Both the position numbers and the translations under genes were made by a program. Source: an uncultured Pseudomonadota bacterium (GTDB lineage: Bacteria > Myxococcota_A > UBA796 > SXON01). From it: a DNA stretch of 37,409 nucleotides. Location of the stretch: the NCBI GenBank assembly GCA_903959175.1, contig CAJBVW010000604.1:1-37409 (forward strand), in the 5' to 3' direction. Of this stretch, positions 16,380 to 25,196 are shown in pieces (within the stretch, counting starts at the first letter, position 1; the number at the start of each line of letters is the position of its first letter). The notes under the pieces are model-generated. The model was given only the letters and a program-made list of their open reading frames with translations. It was not told where the DNA came from and made no database searches.

Positions 16380-18086
16380 ATGTGGACCTCCCGAACGGGC
16401 CGTCGCTGGGAGCTCGTCCCCGCCGCCCAACCCACGATCGACGCCCTCGCCGCCACGCTCGGCATCCTCCCGCTCACCGCGCGCATCCTCGCGGCGCGCG
16501 GCCACGACGTTGCCTCCGCGGGAGGCTTTCTCTCGCCGCTCGACGGCCCCCTCCATGACCCCGCGCTGCTCCTCGGCCTCCCCGCCGCCGTGGCGCGTAT
16601 CGAGCGCGCGATCGAGCGCTCCGAGCACATCCGCCTCGTGACGGACTACGACGTGGACGGCACGACCTCGTGCCTCATCCTCCACGCCGCCCTCGACCGC
16701 CGCATCCAGGCCGCAGGGAGCCGCGCCGTCGTGAGCTACCATGTGCCCGATCGCTTCCGCGAGGGCTACGGCCTCTCCGCGCTCGCGGTCGAGACGGCGG
16801 CCGCGGACGGGGTGAACCTCCTCGTGACCGCCGACATCGGCGTGCGCGACCACGTCACCGTCGCGCAGGCGCGCGCCGCGGGCCTCGACGTCATCGTGGT
16901 GGACCACCACCTGCCCGCCGGAGAGGCCGTCCCCGCCGACGCTCTCGCGGTGATCTGCCCCCCGCAGGCCGGCTGCCCGTACCCCAACAAAGCGCTCGCC
17001 GCGTGCGGGGTGTCGCTCAAGCTCGCGACGGCGCTGCTCGCGGAGACGCCGCGCCGCGACGAGATCCTCCGGTCCCTCTTCAAGCTCGCCGCCATCGGCA
17101 CCGTCGCCGACGTCGTGGACCTCTCGACCCCCGAGAACCGCGGCATCGTCGCGCGCGGGCTCGTGGCGCTGAACACCGACCGCCACGGGCCCGGCCTCGC
17201 CGCGCTCCTCGAGGTCGCGGGCGCCGCGCCGGGCCGCCTCAACGCGGGGGACCTCGGCTTCCGCATCGGCCCCCGCATCAACGCCGCCGGCCGCCTCAAG
17301 GACGCGAACGCGGTGGTGCGGCTGCTCCGCGAGCGCGATCCGGCCGCGGCGAAGGCCCAGGCCCACGCGCTCGATGCGCTGAACCGCGAGCGCCAGGGCA
17401 TCCAGGAGGAGCTCGTCACCAAGGCGCTCGACGGCGTCCCGTCGCCGGTGCCGGGCTTCGTCGTGGTGTGGGGCCCGGAGGACGAGGGCTGGCATCGCGG
17501 CGTCGTCGGGATCGTGGCGAGCAAGGTGCGGGACCGCATCCACCGCCCCGCCGCCGTCGTGTCGGTGATGGGCGAGTCCGCCACCGGCAGCATCCGCTCC
17601 GTGCCGGCCGTCCACGCGGTGCGCGCCCTGGACGCCGTCTCCGACCTGCTCCTCCGCTACGGCGGGCACGCGGCCGCCGCCGGGTTCAGCGTCCCCGCCG
17701 CGAAGCTCCCCGAGCTCGCCGCGCGCCTCGCCGCCTGGGTCGACGCGAACGCGGGCGTCGAGGAGCTCGTGCCCGTCGCCGCCGTCGACGCCACCACCCC
17801 CGGCGCGGGCGTGACCCTCGCGCTCCTCCGCGAGCTCGAGGCGCTCGAGCCCTGCGGCAAGGGCAACCCCTCCGCGCGGCTCGTGGTCGAGGGCGCCGTG
17901 AGCGGCATCCGGGTGGTGAAGGACCGCCACCTCTTCTTCCAGATCGACGGCGCGGACGCCGTGTGGTGGGGCGGGGCCGACCAGCGGGACCTCCTCCAGG
18001 GCGCGCGCGCGGTGCTCGGCACCGTCGGGCTCAACGAGTGGAAAGGAACCTTGACCGCCCGCTTGACCGTCGAGGACGTGGCCTAG
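16380..18086 (+). CDS. recJ: Single-stranded-DNA-specific exonuclease RecJ
   Basis: 568 residues, full family length. RecJ degrades single-stranded DNA 5' to 3' in recombination, mismatch and base-excision repair. DHH-family motifs: D89-Y-D91-V-D93-G, D152 (in TADIGV), D175-H176-H177, and the DHHA1 motif G428-G-H-AAAAGF. The C-terminal OB-like part ends with 'LNEWKGTLTARLTVEDV', as in the family. Metal-binding residues appear intact. ATG 16380 gives the usual N-terminus; the 8-base-earlier ATG is in another frame. It lies 10 bases behind the GTPase gene, so the two are probably co-transcribed without functional link. The next gene on the minus strand ends in the adjacent base. Confidence 0.93.
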   Translation: MWTSRTGRRWELVPAAQPTIDALAATLGILPLTARILAARGHDVASAGGFLSPLDGPLHDPALLLGLPAAVARIERAIERSEHIRLVTDYDVDGTTSCLILHAALDRRIQAAGSRAVVSYHVPDRFREGYGLSALAVETAAADGVNLLVTADIGVRDHVTVAQARAAGLDVIVVDHHLPAGEAVPADALAVICPPQAGCPYPNKALAACGVSLKLATALLAETPRRDEILRSLFKLAAIGTVADVVDLSTPENRGIVARGLVALNTDRHGPGLAALLEVAGAAPGRLNAGDLGFRIGPRINAAGRLKDANAVVRLLRERDPAAAKAQAHALDALNRERQGIQEELVTKALDGVPSPVPGFVVVWGPEDEGWHRGVVGIVASKVRDRIHRPAAVVSVMGESATGSIRSVPAVHAVRALDAVSDLLLRYGGHAAAAGFSVPAAKLPELAARLAAWVDANAGVEELVPVAAVDATTPGAGVTLALLRELEALEPCGKGNPSARLVVEGAVSGIRVVKDRHLFFQIDGADAVWWGGADQRDLLQGARAVLGTVGLNEWKGTLTARLTVEDVA

Positions 18087-18557
18087 TCAGGGCGCCGGGG
18101 CGGCCTCGGGCGCACCCTCCCCCACCGCCGCGATCCGCCGCCGCACGAGGTCCGGCACCTCGCGGCGAGGCCGCCGGTAGAAGGCCTGGATGCGCTCGAT
18201 CTGGTAGGCGAGCTGGGCCTCGGGCATGGGGGGCAGGCGCGAGATCTCGCGGGACACGGCGTTCCCGCGGCACGCCTCGTCGAAGCGCCCGGCCGTCATG
18301 CACCCGCGCATCGCGTCGGCGCCGGTGAGCTCCGCGGCGTCCACCGCGCTGAACCAGCACTCGTCCCGCATCACCGGGGACGTGACCTCGCCGCAGCGGG
18401 CCGAGGCGGCCGGGTCGGCGCGGACGGCGTAGACGACGCAGTCATCGCGCAGCCCCACGTCCACGATGCGCGCGCAGTCGAGGTCCCGGAAGGCCACGCG
18501 GTCGGCCGCGGGGTCGGATCCCGCGCACGCCACCAGCATCCAGGCCCACACCCGCAC
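18087..18557 (-). CDS. Small Cys-rich lipoprotein of unknown function
   Basis: About 156 residues. The start region has consecutive GTG codons (18560, 18557, 18551) behind GGAGG; 18557 gives 4-base spacing and was chosen, but this is uncertain by one to three codons. Lipobox LVAC follows a short Trp-rich signal (RVWAWM). The mature part contains six further Cys residues (about 28, 40, 55, 67, 86, 95), mostly spaced 10-20 apart, suggesting three disulfides and helical hairpins in the periplasm or on the outer membrane. The C-terminus is Pro/Ala-rich. I do not recognise the family. It converges directly on recJ (no intervening base) and diverges from the aconitase gene. Confidence 0.65.
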   Translation of the reverse strand: MRVWAWMLVACAGSDPAADRVAFRDLDCARIVDVGLRDDCVVYAVRADPAASARCGEVTSPVMRDECWFSAVDAAELTGADAMRGCMTAGRFDEACRGNAVSREISRLPPMPEAQLAYQIERIQAFYRRPRREVPDLVRRRIAAVGEGAPEAAPAP

Positions 18558-18670
18558 CACCCCTCCGGTCAGGCGGATCCTACCTCGCCCGTGACCTCAC
18601 CGCGGGCGCTCGGCGGGCATGGCGGCGACCCCGCCGACGGCTTAGATGGCCCCCCTTTCCGGAGTCCACG

Positions 18671-20956
18671 ATGACCACCGCCGTCTCGAAGGAACTGGCC
18701 GCCGCCCGGGCGCTCTATGCCAGCTTCCCCGCCCGCCACGCCATCGCCCGCCGCCGCCTCGGCCGCGCCATCACCCTCGCGGAGAAGATCCTCTTCGCCC
18801 ACCTCTCCGACCCCGAGGGCGCCGCCTTCGTGCGCGGCAAGTCGTTCCTCGATCTGAGCCCGGATCGCGTCGCGATGCAGGACGCCACGGCCCAGATGGC
18901 GCTCCTCCAGTTCATGCTCGCCGGCAAGGAGACCACCGCGGTCCCCTCCACCGTGCACTGCGACCACCTCATCCGCGCCCGCAGCGGCGCCGCCGAGGAC
19001 ATGAAGGTCGCCCTCGACGAGAACTACGAGGTCTACGAGTTCCTTCGCACCGTCTCGCAGCGCTACGGCATCGGCTTCTGGAAGCCGGGCGCGGGCATCA
19101 TCCACCAGGTGATCCTCGAGAACTACGCGCTCCCCGGCACGCTCATGATCGGCACCGACAGCCACACCCCCAACGCGGGCGGCCTCGGCATGCTGGCGGT
19201 GGGCGTCGGCGGCGCGGACGCGGTGGACGCGATGGTCGGCCTCCCCTGGGAGGTGCTCTGCCCGAAGGTCATCGGCGTCAAGCTCACCGGCAAGCTCTCC
19301 GGCTGGACCTCCCCGAAGGACGTGATCCTCAAGCTCGCCGGGCTGCTCACCGTCAAGGGCGGCACCAACGCGATCATCGAGTACTTCGGCCCCGGTACCG
19401 AGAGCCTCTCGTGCACCGGCAAGGCGACGATCTGCAACATGGGCGCCGAGCTCGGTGCGACCACGTCGGTCTTCCCCTACGACAGCCGCATGGCGACGTA
19501 CCTCCGCGCCACCACCCGCTCGGCCGAGGCCGACCTGTGTGACGCGAACGCCGCGTTCCTCCGTGCCGATCCCGAGGTCGAGGCGGACCCCGCCGCGTAC
19601 TTCGACCGCGTGGTCGAGATCGATCTGGACACGCTCGAGCCGCACCTCGTCGGCCCCCACACCCCCGACCTCGCGCGCCCCGTCTCCGAGATGCGCGCCG
19701 CGGTGGAGAAGGAGGGCTACCCCGCCAAGATCAGCAGCGCCCTCATCGGCTCCTGCACCAACTCCTCCTACGAGGACATCGGCCGCAGCGCGCACCTCGC
19801 CCGCCAGGCCGCCGCGGCCGGGCTCAGGTCCGCCGCGCCGTTCCTCATCTCGCCGGGGTCGGACCAGATCTACGCGACGATCCAGCGCGACGGCCAGATG
19901 GCCGACCTCGCCGCGATCGGCGGCACCGTGCTCGCGAACGCCTGCGGGCCCTGCATCGGCCAGTGGAAGCGCGACGACATCCAGAAGGGCGAGTCGAACA
20001 CCATCGTCTCCTCCTTCAACCGCAACTTCCCCGCTCGCAACGACGGCAACACGGCCACGCTGTCCTTCATCGGCAGCCCCGAGATCGTGACCGCGCTCGC
20101 CTTCGCCGGGGACCTCCGCTTCAACCCGATGACCGACTCGATCACCCGGGACGGCGTGACCTTCAAGTTCGAGGCGCCCGTCGCCGACGAGCTCCCGGTC
20201 AACGGCTTCCTCCCGGGCTTCGACGGCTTCATCGCCCCCTCCGAGGCCGGTAAGTCGACCGAGATCGCCATCGCGCCCACGTCCGACCGCCTCGAGCGCC
20301 TCACGCCCTTCGCGGCATGGGACGGCCAGGACATCGGCGGGCTCGTGGTGCTGCTCAAGGCCAAGGGCAAGTGCACGACGGACCACATCTCCGCCGCCGG
20401 GCCGTGGCTGAAGTACCGCGGCCACCTCACGAACATCTCGGGCAACCTCTTCCTGACCGCCAACAACGCCTTCACCGGTGAGATGGGCAAGGGCAAGGAC
20501 GTGGTCGCCAACGAGGCCGGCGTCGCCTACCCCGACCTCGCCAAGCGCTACCGCGCCTCGGGCCAGGGCTGGGTCGCCATCGGCGACGAGAACTACGGCG
20601 AGGGCAGCTCCCGCGAGCACGCCGCGATGGAGCCGCGCCTCATGGGCGCCCGCGCCGTCGTCGCGCGCAGCTTCGCCCGCATCCACGAGACCAACCTCAA
20701 GAAGCAGGGCCTGCTCCCCCTCACCTTCGCGGACGCCGCCGACTACGAGAAGGTGCGCGAGGACGATCGCGTCGCCATCGAGGGTATCGCTGGGATCCCC
20801 CAGGGCAAGTCCCCGACGCTCGTACTCACGCATACCGACGGCACGGTGGACCGCGTCCCCGTGAAGACGACGCAGTCCCCCGAGCAGTTCGAGTGGTTCA
20901 AGGCGGGTAGCGCGCTGAACCTCATCCGCAGCAAGGCCGCCGCCGCCAAGGCGTAG
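18671..20956 (+). CDS. acn: Aconitate hydratase, mitochondrial (ACO2) type
   Basis: 761 residues, the length of mitochondrial-type aconitase rather than the roughly 890-residue AcnA or 850-residue AcnB. It isomerises citrate and isocitrate in the TCA cycle using a [4Fe-4S] cluster. Cluster ligands are C362 (SCTNSS), C425 and C428 (NACGPC). Other family motifs: '[11 protein letters not shown]', '[28 protein letters not shown]', '[11 protein letters not shown]', '[13 protein letters not shown]' and swivelling-domain '[19 protein letters not shown]'. ATG 18671 lies 6 bases after GGAG; TTAGAT at 18642-18647 is a plausible -10. It is monocistronic, with a strong hairpin downstream. Confidence 0.95.
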   Translation: MTTAVSKELAAARALYASFPARHAIARRRLGRAITLAEKILFAHLSDPEGAAFVRGKSFLDLSPDRVAMQDATAQMALLQFMLAGKETTAVPSTVHCDHLIRARSGAAEDMKVALDENYEVYEFLRTVSQRYGIGFWKPGAGIIHQVILENYALPGTLMIGTDSHTPNAGGLGMLAVGVGGADAVDAMVGLPWEVLCPKVIGVKLTGKLSGWTSPKDVILKLAGLLTVKGGTNAIIEYFGPGTESLSCTGKATICNMGAELGATTSVFPYDSRMATYLRATTRSAEADLCDANAAFLRADPEVEADPAAYFDRVVEIDLDTLEPHLVGPHTPDLARPVSEMRAAVEKEGYPAKISSALIGSCTNSSYEDIGRSAHLARQAAAAGLRSAAPFLISPGSDQIYATIQRDGQMADLAAIGGTVLANACGPCIGQWKRDDIQKGESNTIVSSFNRNFPARNDGNTATLSFIGSPEIVTALAFAGDLRFNPMTDSITRDGVTFKFEAPVADELPVNGFLPGFDGFIAPSEAGKSTEIAIAPTSDRLERLTPFAAWDGQDIGGLVVLLKAKGKCTTDHISAAGPWLKYRGHLTNISGNLFLTANNAFTGEMGKGKDVVANEAGVAYPDLAKRYRASGQGWVAIGDENYGEGSSREHAAMEPRLMGARAVVARSFARIHETNLKKQGLLPLTFADAADYEKVREDDRVAIEGIAGIPQGKSPTLVLTHTDGTVDRVPVKTTQSPEQFEWFKAGSALNLIRSKAAAAKA

Positions 20957-20979
20957 GCTCCGGACGCGGGGGCCAGGGG

Positions 20980-21005
20980 GCCGGCTACCGGAGACGGTGG
21001 CCGGC
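20980..21005 (+). terminator. Terminator hairpin after aconitase
   Basis: GCCGGCTACCG (20980-20990), GAGA loop, CGGTGGCCGGC (20995-21005) form an 11-bp stem with one T-G wobble and a GNRA-like tetraloop, 24 bases after the stop. The following TCTCGTGCTTTT is only a weak T-run, so termination may be partial. It also lies downstream of the minus-strand lipoprotein gene and could act in both directions. Confidence 0.65.
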
Positions 21006-21073
21006 TCTCGTGCTTTTGGGGGGACCGGCTCGGCGGACGGCCCGCTCAGCGACCTACGCGCGGCCCGCGACCT

Positions 21074-21640
21074 TCAGCGCCCCGCGAGCGGCCCGCAGGT
21101 GACCGTCAGCCGGAACGGGCCGGTCTTCCGGTTTTTTCCCTCGACGGCGACGAGGTAGTCGCGCGCCTTGAAGGTGCTGAGGTGCACGTCCCCGCCGCCG
21201 ACGTGGGCGTCCGCCTCACACTCGGGGATGAGGTGGTTCACGCCGGGGCAGGTGCCCTCGTACTGCCAGGCGAGCGCGGCGATGTCGAGATCGACGCAGT
21301 CGGACTGGAGCTTGATGTGGATGTCCTGGTTGGCGGGCGCCTCGAGCCGGTAGACGCGCTCGGGCCCGGCGCGGTTGTCCCCCGCGGGGAAGCAGAAGAT
21401 CCCGGCGTAGAAGTCGTCGCTCCAGTTGGACTCGCCGCCCTCGATGGTGCCCTCGATGACGTCCCCGCACTTCAGCGTGCCGCTCAAGCAGCCCTGGGGC
21501 TCCTCGTTGGGTACGGCGGCGTCACACGCGAGGGCGGGCGTGGTCGCCTCCTCCTTCGCGCGCATCGCCAGCTTCTGCACCTTGGTGGCCGCTTGCTGGA
21601 CCTCGCGGCAGCCGCCGAGGGCCAGGATCATCATCATCAT
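21074..21640 (-). CDS. Lipoprotein with PPC-like beta-sandwich domain
   Basis: 188 residues from ATG 21640, which lies 8 bases after GGAG and overlaps the GNAT stop as ATGA; this start fits better than GTG 21649. The signal MMMMILALGG-C is very short. A helical segment (about residues 11-35) precedes a beta-sandwich domain with the pattern 'GDVIEGTIEGGESNWSDDFY ... RVYRLEAPANQDIHIKL ... DLDIAAL ... DYLVAVEGKNRKTGPFRLTV', resembling the pre-peptidase C-terminal (PPC) type. Seven mature Cys suggest disulfides. Function unknown; PPC-type domains often bind ligands or assist secreted enzymes. Last gene of a minus-strand run with the rhodanese-like and GNAT genes. Confidence 0.75.
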   Translation of the reverse strand: MMMMILALGGCREVQQAATKVQKLAMRAKEEATTPALACDAAVPNEEPQGCLSGTLKCGDVIEGTIEGGESNWSDDFYAGIFCFPAGDNRAGPERVYRLEAPANQDIHIKLQSDCVDLDIAALAWQYEGTCPGVNHLIPECEADAHVGGGDVHLSTFKARDYLVAVEGKNRKTGPFRLTVTCGPLAGR

Positions 21641-22185
21641 CCGGTCCACTCCGAGCGGAGCAGCCCGTAGAGCAGGGCTCCGTCGGCACCACTACGCTCG
21701 TGGCGGATGACTCCTTCACGAACGAAGTGCAATTTCTCGAGGAGGCGGATGCCGCTCGCGTCCGAGCCGCGCACGCGGGCCTCGATGCGGTGCACGTCGG
21801 GGTGGGTCTCGAAGAGCCAACCGAGCAGCGCCGCGATCGCCTCGTGCGCGAGGCCCCGGCCCGCCATCGCGGGGTGGAGGACCCAGCCGAGCTCGAACGT
21901 CGGCGGGGAGAGCCACACCTGCCGGAACGCGACGCCGCCGATGAGCTGCCCCTCGAAGACGACGCCGAGGTCGGCGCGCGGCGGGCGGCCGTAGCGGGCG
22001 ATGGTGTCGACGAGGTAGCGGGCGGCGTCCGTCGGGCTGGCGCCGCCGAGCCACGAGCCGTACTCCGTGGCGGGCTGGCCCTCGGCGTAGGTGCGGAAGG
22101 CGCCGATGTCGGTCGCGGTGAAGGGACGGATGACGAGGCGCTCGGTGCGCAGCGTCGGCGGGAGCCACTGGCTGGAGTGCTCCAC
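21637..22185 (-). CDS. GNAT N-acetyltransferase, RimJ/RimL type
   Basis: 182 residues starting at GTG 22185. The RimJ/RimL-type fold is shown by the 'LRTERLVIRPFTATDIGAF' opening, 'ELGWVLHPAMAGRGLAHEAIAALLGWLFE' (acetyl-CoA pyrophosphate-binding Q/R-x-x-G-x-A variant, here AGRGLA, about residues 110-115) and 'RIEARVRGSDASGIRLLEKLHFVREGV' ending. Family members acetylate N-terminal residues of proteins, or small amines and antibiotics; the substrate cannot be told. It starts 3 bases after the rhodanese-like gene and overlaps the lipoprotein gene by 4 bases, so the three are likely one transcript, though their functions share nothing obvious. Confidence 0.85.
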   Translation of the reverse strand: MEHSSQWLPPTLRTERLVIRPFTATDIGAFRTYAEGQPATEYGSWLGGASPTDAARYLVDTIARYGRPPRADLGVVFEGQLIGGVAFRQVWLSPPTFELGWVLHPAMAGRGLAHEAIAALLGWLFETHPDVHRIEARVRGSDASGIRLLEKLHFVREGVIRHERSGADGALLYGLLRSEWTG

Positions 22186-22188
22186 GGG

Positions 22189-22677
22189 CTACGCGGCCTC
22201 GGTCGGGCCGCCGGCCGCCTTCCACCGCGCGATCCCGCCGGGGAGGACCCAGGAGTCCTCGATCCCGCGCTCGCGGAAGAACAGGACGGCCTGGGTGGCG
22301 CTGGCGTCATCGTCCGAGAAGGCGGCGACGAGCTGATCGTCGGAGAGCTCGGAGACGCGGGTGGAGATCTCGGAGAGCGGCATGTGGAGCGCACCCGGGA
22401 TGCCCTCGCCCACGCGACGCTCGCGCAGGTCGACGAGGAGGACGTTCCGGCCCTGCCCTTGCGCCCCGCGGACGCTCGCGGCGTCCATCCGGATGGTGGC
22501 GGGATCGAGGGTGGAGTACACCTTCGGCGCGGACGGGGGCCCGTGGGTGTTCGCCATGTCGCCCGGATCCTGGGTGGCGCCGTACTTTTCGCGCAGCTTG
22601 GCGTCCTCGCGCTCCTGGAAGGCACGGGCCGCGCGCGTCGCGACGGAGAAGGGAAGATTGACGAGTCGCCTGAACAT
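22189..22677 (-). CDS. Rhodanese-fold protein lacking the catalytic cysteine
   Basis: 162 residues. The N-terminal 60 residues are charged and helical; residues about 70-160 form a rhodanese domain ('VLLVDLRERRVGEGIPGALHMPLSEIS', then 'ERGIEDSWVLPGGIARWKAAGG'). Where active rhodaneses have a Cys-x4-[GR]-[ST] loop, this protein has 'FSDDDASATQ', with Ser in the Cys position and two or three Asp residues. It is therefore unlikely to transfer sulfur and may act as a binding module. The start codon follows TAAGAT by exactly 6 bases and there is no Shine-Dalgarno sequence, so the transcript may be leaderless. It diverges from the SRPBCC gene across 73 bases. Confidence 0.82.
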   Translation of the reverse strand: MFRRLVNLPFSVATRAARAFQEREDAKLREKYGATQDPGDMANTHGPPSAPKVYSTLDPATIRMDAASVRGAQGQGRNVLLVDLRERRVGEGIPGALHMPLSEISTRVSELSDDQLVAAFSDDDASATQAVLFFRERGIEDSWVLPGGIARWKAAGGPTEAA

Positions 22678-22750
22678 GCCGCCATCTTAGCCCAGGCGCC
22701 GTAGCCGCGTCGCTCCCGAGGCGGCCGATCCCGCGTTAGAACAGCGAACG

Positions 22751-23239
22751 ATGCTGCTCTTCCTCTCCTCCGTGGCGCTCGCCGGCAAGTGGGACGGCGC
22801 GGAGACCGACATCTCCGCCGAGCGCGTGATCCCCGCCGCGCCCGAAGCGGTGTTCTCCCACCTGCTCGACCTCGACCACCTTCGCGCCCTGTTCCCGACG
22901 GACTGCGTCGGCCTCTGGGAGCCCGGCGGGCGGACCTACGGCGAAGGCGCGAACGCCGTCGTCCGGTACGACATGGGCGCGATGCACCGCAAGCTCGCGA
23001 TGACGCTCGTGCGCGCCGAGGCCCCCCGCCTCATCGACCTCGACCACCTCGGCTCGCGCGGCTTCGTCACGCGGTGGAGCCTCTCGGAGGAGGCCGGCGG
23101 CACGAAGGTGCGCCTGCTCACCCCGCTGAACGCGCCGCCCGCGCCCTTCCGCGGCTACTTCCAGAACGTGGTCCGCCCCGAGTGGGTGGAGTGCTACGAG
23201 CGCACGCTGACCAACCTCGCGGGCGTGTTCCCGTCGTGA
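22751..23239 (+). CDS. Exported SRPBCC (START/Bet v1-fold) protein
   Basis: 162 residues. A short signal peptide (MLLFLSSVALA-G) precedes a helix-grip domain: 'ISAERVIPAAPEAVFSHLLDLDHLRALFP' at the start, the central 'AVVRYDMGAMHRKLAMTLVRAEAPRLIDLDHLGSRGFVTRWSL' sheet and a long C-terminal helix ('NVVRPEWVECYERTLTNLAGVF'). SRPBCC domains bind hydrophobic ligands such as lipids or polyketides; most are cytoplasmic, so export is unusual. It opens a four-gene cluster whose second start (GTG) overlaps this TGA as GTGA at 23236-23239. TTAGAA (22736-22741) is a possible -10 with a very short leader. Ligand unknown. Confidence 0.78.
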   Translation: MLLFLSSVALAGKWDGAETDISAERVIPAAPEAVFSHLLDLDHLRALFPTDCVGLWEPGGRTYGEGANAVVRYDMGAMHRKLAMTLVRAEAPRLIDLDHLGSRGFVTRWSLSEEAGGTKVRLLTPLNAPPAPFRGYFQNVVRPEWVECYERTLTNLAGVFPS

Positions 23240-24021
23240 TCGCAGTCCTGCTCGCAGGGCTGGTGTCCACGGCGGACGCGTCCGACCGTGCGGACGGGGA
23301 CGCCGCCGACGCCGCCCGCGACTGGCCCGCGGCCCTCGCCGCATGGTCCGCCTGCGCCGCCGCGGATCCCGGCGGGCGGGACGGCCGCTACTGCGCCACC
23401 CGCGCCGCGGCGCTCGCTCCCCAGGCCGCCGACCGATTCGCCGGGTGGGGCGCCCTCGAGGAGGTGCGTCGGGAGTACCGAACGCTCGGTTCGGACGCCG
23501 CCGTCGCGCGTGTGGAGGCCGCGCTGGCCGCCGCGCCCGAGGGCCCGGCCGCCGCGTCGATGCGGGTGTGGCTGGCGAACGAGCGCGCGCGGCGCGGCGA
23601 GCACGACGCCGTCGCGCGGATCGGGGCGGAGCTCGCGGTCGACCCCGGCGCCACCGACACGCAGCGCGCCTTCGTCGCCGGGCGCGTCGCCTTCGACCGC
23701 CGCGAGGGGCAGCGGCGCGTCGTGGCGGGGGTCGCCGGCGCCGTCGGCGTGGCCTACCTCGCGGTCGCGGCGCGCGGGCCCGGTCCGTGGCGGTGGCGCT
23801 CCGCGGGCCTCGCGGCGGGACTGCTGGGTGCGGTCCCCGTCGTCCTCGCGGCGCTGTACGAGGACGGCGTGGCGACCGGCTTCGCGGCCTCCGGCCTCGT
23901 CGTGAGCGTAGCCGTGCTCCTCGCGGGGCGGGCGCCGCGCTGGATCGCGGTTCCCGGCACGCTCGGGGGCTTCGGCGCGGTGGCGTGGGCCAACGGCTGG
24001 TACCCCTCGTTGGGCTTCTGA
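23236..24021 (+). CDS. TPR-like membrane protein of the radical SAM cluster
   Basis: 261 residues starting at GTG 23236, which overlaps the preceding stop; no later start gives a complete signal. Residues 1-15 (MIAVLLAGLVSTADA) look like a signal peptide. Residues 20-150 are helical with a TPR-like pattern ('ARDWPAALAAWSACAAADP', 'ERARRGEHDAVARIGAELAVDP'), and three to four hydrophobic segments follow (about 165-180, 188-206, 212-230, 235-255). The topology is a periplasmic helical domain joined to a membrane bundle. Family unknown. The TGA overlaps the radical SAM ATG by one base (24021), strongly suggesting coupled synthesis. Confidence 0.72.
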   Translation: MIAVLLAGLVSTADASDRADGDAADAARDWPAALAAWSACAAADPGGRDGRYCATRAAALAPQAADRFAGWGALEEVRREYRTLGSDAAVARVEAALAAAPEGPAAASMRVWLANERARRGEHDAVARIGAELAVDPGATDTQRAFVAGRVAFDRREGQRRVVAGVAGAVGVAYLAVAARGPGPWRWRSAGLAAGLLGAVPVVLAALYEDGVATGFAASGLVVSVAVLLAGRAPRWIAVPGTLGGFGAVAWANGWYPSLGF

Positions 24022-25196
24022 TGGCGCGCCCGATCCGTCGCATCCGCCTCGGGCACGCGCCCAACTGCTCGTCGCTCGGGAACGTGCTCAACGCGCTGGT
24101 GTGGACCCAAGCGGCCGTCGGGATCCTGTGGGTCGCGGCGGAGGCGTGGCCGGCGCGGCGCCGACGCCCCGAGCCCGGCGGCGGCGAGACCCGCGCCGTA
24201 GACGACCCGCCCGCGCTCGTCACCACCGGCGACACCGTGGAGGCCCCCATCGAGGCCCACGTGCAGGTCACCAAGGCGTGCGGCCTCCCCTGCCCGTCCT
24301 GCCACATCGACCCGACGCCGGACGGCCCCCACGTCCCCGTGGACGTGCTCGACACGCGCTTCGCCGCCCTCGCCGCGCGCGGGGTCTTCCGCGTCGCCAT
24401 CGGCGGCGGCGAGGCCCTCCGCCACCCCGACCTCCCCGGCATCGCCGCCGCTGCGCGCCGCCACGGCCTCACGCTCGGGCTCACGACCTCCGGGGTGGGG
24501 CTCACCGAGCGCCGCGCCGCCGATCTCGCGGGGTTCTCCCAGGTGAACGTGTCGCTCGACGGCGTGGGCGCGGCCTTCGCGGCGGCGCGCGGCTACGACG
24601 GCGCGGACGGCGCGCTGCGGGCGATCCGGGTGCTCGCGGCGGCGGGCGCGCGCGTGGGCGTGAATGTCGTGCTCGACCGCGCGGGCTTCGATCGCATCGA
24701 AGAGACCGTGCTCGCCGCGGTGGAGGCCGGCGCGCGCGACGTGCAGCTCCTCCGCCTCAAGCCCGCCGGGCGCGGCACCGCCGGCTACCTCGACCGCCGG
24801 CTCACCCCCGAGCAGGGCTGGGACCTCTGGCCGCGGGCGCGCGCGCTCGTCGAGGCCCACCCCGGCGTGACCTTCCGCGTGGACTGCTCGCTCGTGCCCT
24901 TCCTGGCCGCGCACGGAGTCGACCCCGAGCGCATGCGCGCCTTCGCCTTCCTCGGCTGCCACGGCGGCGACGCCCTCGTCAGCGTCGACCCCGCCGGCGC
25001 CGAGCACCCGTGCAGCTTCGTCCCGGGGCCGGTCACGCCGCAGTGGCGCGAGGGCGTGACGCAGGGCGCGTGTGCCTCCTGCGCATACCGTGACATGTGC
25101 CGCGGCGGCTGCCACGCGGTCGCTGCCCACCTCACCGGCGATCCCTTCGCGCCCGATCCGGAGTGCCCGATGGTGCGCGCCGGGGCGCCCGGATGA
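24021..25196 (+). CDS. Radical SAM/SPASM enzyme with N-terminal membrane-anchor-like extension
   Basis: 391 residues. The radical SAM cluster motif is C87-x3-C91-x2-C94 (ACGLPCPSC), with the expected 'VAIGGGEALRHPDL' motif and 'QVNVSLDG' strand. The C-terminal SPASM-type region has Cys residues in 'FLGCHGG', 'EHPCSFVPG', 'QGACASCAYRDMCRGGCHAVA' and 'DPECPM', enough for two auxiliary clusters, as in peptide-modifying enzymes (PqqE/MftC-like and heme-pathway relatives). An extra 85 residues at the N-terminus include 'HAPNCSSLGN' (Cys16) and a hydrophobic stretch (about 19-43), unusual for this family. No precursor peptide gene is seen nearby, so the substrate is open: a peptide, a neighbouring membrane protein or a small molecule. 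The start overlaps the previous stop; the stop overlaps the next start (ATGA). Confidence 0.88.
   Translation: MARPIRRIRLGHAPNCSSLGNVLNALVWTQAAVGILWVAAEAWPARRRRPEPGGGETRAVDDPPALVTTGDTVEAPIEAHVQVTKACGLPCPSCHIDPTPDGPHVPVDVLDTRFAALAARGVFRVAIGGGEALRHPDLPGIAAAARRHGLTLGLTTSGVGLTERRAADLAGFSQVNVSLDGVGAAFAAARGYDGADGALRAIRVLAAAGARVGVNVVLDRAGFDRIEETVLAAVEAGARDVQLLRLKPAGRGTAGYLDRRLTPEQGWDLWPRARALVEAHPGVTFRVDCSLVPFLAAHGVDPERMRAFAFLGCHGGDALVSVDPAGAEHPCSFVPGPVTPQWREGVTQGACASCAYRDMCRGGCHAVAAHLTGDPFAPDPECPMVRAGAPG

Noticed and set aside
18569-20833. Minus-strand open frame opposite aconitase
   Set aside because: Shadow of a firmly identified aconitase frame; no start signal or domain.
21006-21073. Riboswitch or small RNA between aconitase and the lipoprotein gene
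   Set aside because: Apart from the terminator hairpin there is no conserved aptamer-like structure that I can recognise; no riboswitch was identified in any gap.
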